Shown: positions 13,506 through 15,021 of the stretch, one piece after another
How positions within the stretch are numbered: the stretch's first letter is position 1
How the letters are laid out: every line of letters starts with the position of its first letter
From: DATJBF01 sp035515475
GTDB taxonomy: Bacteria; Verrucomicrobiota; Verrucomicrobiia; Palsa-1439
DNA length: 15,021 nt
Direction: 5' to 3'
NCBI GenBank assembly: GCA_035515475.1
Contig: DATJBF010000050.1
Location: 1 to 15,021, forward strand
Program-made: the position numbers and the translations under genes
Notes under the pieces: model-generated
The model's database searches: none
Seen by the model: only the letters and a program-made list of their open reading frames with translations
Told to the model about the DNA's origin: nothing

Positions 13506-14972
13506 ATGCCGAAGCGCGCTGACATCCACAAAATCCTGATCATTGGCAGCGGGCCGATCGTCATCGGCCAGGCGTGCGAGTTCGATTATTCCGGCACCCA
13601 GGCCTGCAAAGCCTTGCGCGAGGAAGGGTACAAAGTCGTGCTGGTGAACTCCAATCCCGCCACGATCATGACCGATCCCGAGTTCGCTGACGCCACGTAC
13701 ATCGAGCCGATCACGCCAGAGGTGGTCGAGAAGATCGTCGAACGGGAGAAACCCGACGCCTTGTTGCCGACCCTCGGCGGCCAGACGGGCCTCAACACGG
13801 CGATGGAATTGTGGCGCCGCGGCGTGCTGCAGAAACACGGCATTGAGATGATCGGCGCCAAGGCGGCTGCCATCGAGAAGGGCGAGGACCGTCTCAAGTT
13901 CAAAGAGTGCATGCAAAAGATCGGGCTCGATGTTCCCCAGAGCGGCGTCGCACACAATCTCAACGAGGCCCGCGACGTGGAACAGAAGATCGGCCGGTTC
14001 CCGGTGATCATCCGGCCCGCATTCACGCTCGGTGGCACCGGCGGCGGCATCGCCTACAACCGCGAGGAATTCGATCCCCTTGCGCAACACGGCCTCGAAG
14101 CGTCGCCGGTCAAGGAGATTCTCATCGAGGAATCGTTGATCGGCTGGAAGGAATTCGAGACCGAAGTGATGCGCGACAAGAACGACAACTGCGTCATCGT
14201 CTGCTCGATCGAGAATTTCGATCCGATGGGCATCCACACCGGCGACTCCATCACCGTCGCGCCGATCCAGACGTTGACCGACAAGGAATGGCAGATGATG
14301 CGCGACGCCAGTTTCGCCTGCATCCGCGAGATCGGCGTCGAGACCGGCGGCTCGAACATCCAATTTGCCGTCAATCCCGAGAACGGTCGGATGTGCATCA
14401 TCGAGATGAACCCGCGCGTCAGCCGGTCGAGCGCGCTGGCGTCGAAAGCCACGGGTTTTCCGATTGCCAAGATCGCCGCCAAACTCGCCATCGGATACAC
14501 GCTCGACGAAATTCCCAACGACATCACCAAAAGCACGCCGGCCAGCTTCGAGCCGACGCTGGATTACGTCGTCGTCAAGATCCCCCGGTTCGCGTTCGAG
14601 AAATTCCCGCAGGCTGACGCGACGTTGACCACGCAGATGAAAAGCGTCGGCGAAGTCATGGCCATCGGGCGCACGTTCAAGGAAAGCCTGCAGAAAGCGC
14701 TGCGCGGCCTGGAAATCGGCGTGAGCGGCCTGTACGGCGGACGCTGGGGCGGCGGACGCGAGATTCGGCCCCGCGACGAAATCGAGCGCAAACTCATCAC
14801 GCCGTGCGCCGAGCGCATTTTCTACATCCGTCACGCGCTTCGCGCCGGGTTCACGCTGGAAGAAATCCACCGCTTCACCCACATCGACCCCTGGTTCCTC
14901 CACAACATCAAAGAAATCGTCGACATGGAGGAGGAATTGGTAAAGGCCGGCAAGCTGGAGGCGCTGGTGTGA
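13506..14972 (+). CDS. carB: Carbamoyl-phosphate synthase large chain, N-terminal half
   Basis: CarB makes carbamoyl phosphate for pyrimidine and arginine synthesis. The full chain is about 1,070 aa with two ATP-grasp halves. This 488-aa frame holds only the first: the N-terminal GSGPIVIGQACEFDYSGTQA, the ATP-binding loop RPAFTLGGTGGG at 170-181, metal/ATP ligands EMNPRVSRSSALASK from Glu300, and the first part of the oligomerisation domain, ending IVDMEEELVKAGKLEALV. The second ATP-grasp and allosteric domains are absent before the stop. The stop falls close to where CarB is naturally split in Methanocaldococcus and Aquifex, so this may be a CarB1 gene with CarB2 next door; a frameshift or insertion is the other option. 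It lacks a Shine-Dalgarno and follows a palindromic repeat. Confidence 0.93.
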   Translation: MPKRADIHKILIIGSGPIVIGQACEFDYSGTQACKALREEGYKVVLVNSNPATIMTDPEFADATYIEPITPEVVEKIVEREKPDALLPTLGGQTGLNTAMELWRRGVLQKHGIEMIGAKAAAIEKGEDRLKFKECMQKIGLDVPQSGVAHNLNEARDVEQKIGRFPVIIRPAFTLGGTGGGIAYNREEFDPLAQHGLEASPVKEILIEESLIGWKEFETEVMRDKNDNCVIVCSIENFDPMGIHTGDSITVAPIQTLTDKEWQMMRDASFACIREIGVETGGSNIQFAVNPENGRMCIIEMNPRVSRSSALASKATGFPIAKIAAKLAIGYTLDEIPNDITKSTPASFEPTLDYVVVKIPRFAFEKFPQADATLTTQMKSVGEVMAIGRTFKESLQKALRGLEIGVSGLYGGRWGGGREIRPRDEIERKLITPCAERIFYIRHALRAGFTLEEIHRFTHIDPWFLHNIKEIVDMEEELVKAGKLEALV

Positions 14973-15021
14973 CGATGGATTTGACATAATATCCTAAATG
15001 ATATACCATGAAGCTGGCCCT
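14973..15021 (+). other. AT-rich junction after the truncated carB
   Basis: Unlike its surroundings the stretch 14976-15007 is AT-rich. It holds a perfect TTGACA (14981-14986), with only poor -10 candidates (TATACC at 15002-15007). Two possible starts follow in different frames: ATG at 14998 (MIYHEAGP, still open at the edge) and ATG at 15008 (MKLA, still open). Neither has a Shine-Dalgarno and neither is long enough to identify. It could lead into CarB2 or into an inserted gene. Confidence 0.4.

Noticed and set aside
12236..13564. 442-aa open frame on the minus strand opposite ruvB
   Set aside because: Antisense to RuvB; its N-terminal part is the known spurious translation (HPERGEGS...RFAQND) of the palindromic repeat at 13426-13492.
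13482..14987. 501-aa open frame on the minus strand opposite carB
   Set aside because: It is fully antisense to the clearly conserved CarB N-terminal half and has the low-complexity Asp/Leu/Arg-rich look of a GC-driven shadow frame.
1..15021. CRISPR array or rRNA genes
   Set aside because: No regularly spaced near-identical 25-40 bp repeats with unique spacers and no rRNA-like conserved stretches were seen on either strand.

Overview
The window is bacterial chromosome with moderately high GC and mostly housekeeping genes. Protein style (DnaA, PII, a PVC-type Ser/Thr kinase), gene content and several different intergenic palindromes suggest a member of the PVC superphylum, most likely Verrucomicrobiota. 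This is an impression from the proteins, not a computed placement.

Layout, left to right. At 1-141 lie a GC-rich hairpin and two tandem copies of a GGGGACAT motif that look like one end of an insertion sequence. At 160-2823 is the replication-initiation pair dnaA-dnaN on the minus strand. Both the leader of dnaA and the gap before dnaN carry DnaA-box-like sites, so the chromosome origin may be here. At 3300-5192 is a minus-strand glnB-glnA pair (PII signal protein and glutamine synthetase) ending in a textbook terminator. A divergent small Ser/Thr kinase with a Cys-rich N-terminus (5541-6500) and a convergent BON-domain lipoprotein (6573-6944) follow.

At 7019-9073 is a roughly 2-kb islet bounded by an intact tRNA-Leu(GAG) gene and a displaced 25-bp copy of its 3' end. 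It carries one gene, a membrane-anchored SGNH hydrolase with its own terminator. This is the arrangement left by integration into a tRNA gene, although no integrase is visible.

From 9201 to the end runs a recombination and nucleotide-synthesis block: yebC, ruvC, ruvA, a lone antisense T2SF (GspF/PilC-like) gene, ruvB, and the N-terminal half of carB. Four of the gaps in this block hold distinct short repeats or palindromes: 9967-10071, 10570-10604, 11223-11285 and 13426-13492. None of the plus-strand genes from yebC to carB has an evident Shine-Dalgarno sequence. In contrast dnaA, glnA, glnB and the SGNH gene have clear ones.

The carB reading frame stops at codon 489, where CarB is naturally split in some organisms. 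It is followed by an AT-rich stretch with a perfect TTGACA, and the window ends before the second half can be seen.

I see no strong candidate for a wholly new multi-gene system. The most noteworthy points are the tRNA-bounded islet, the carB break and the possible two-part origin around dnaA.
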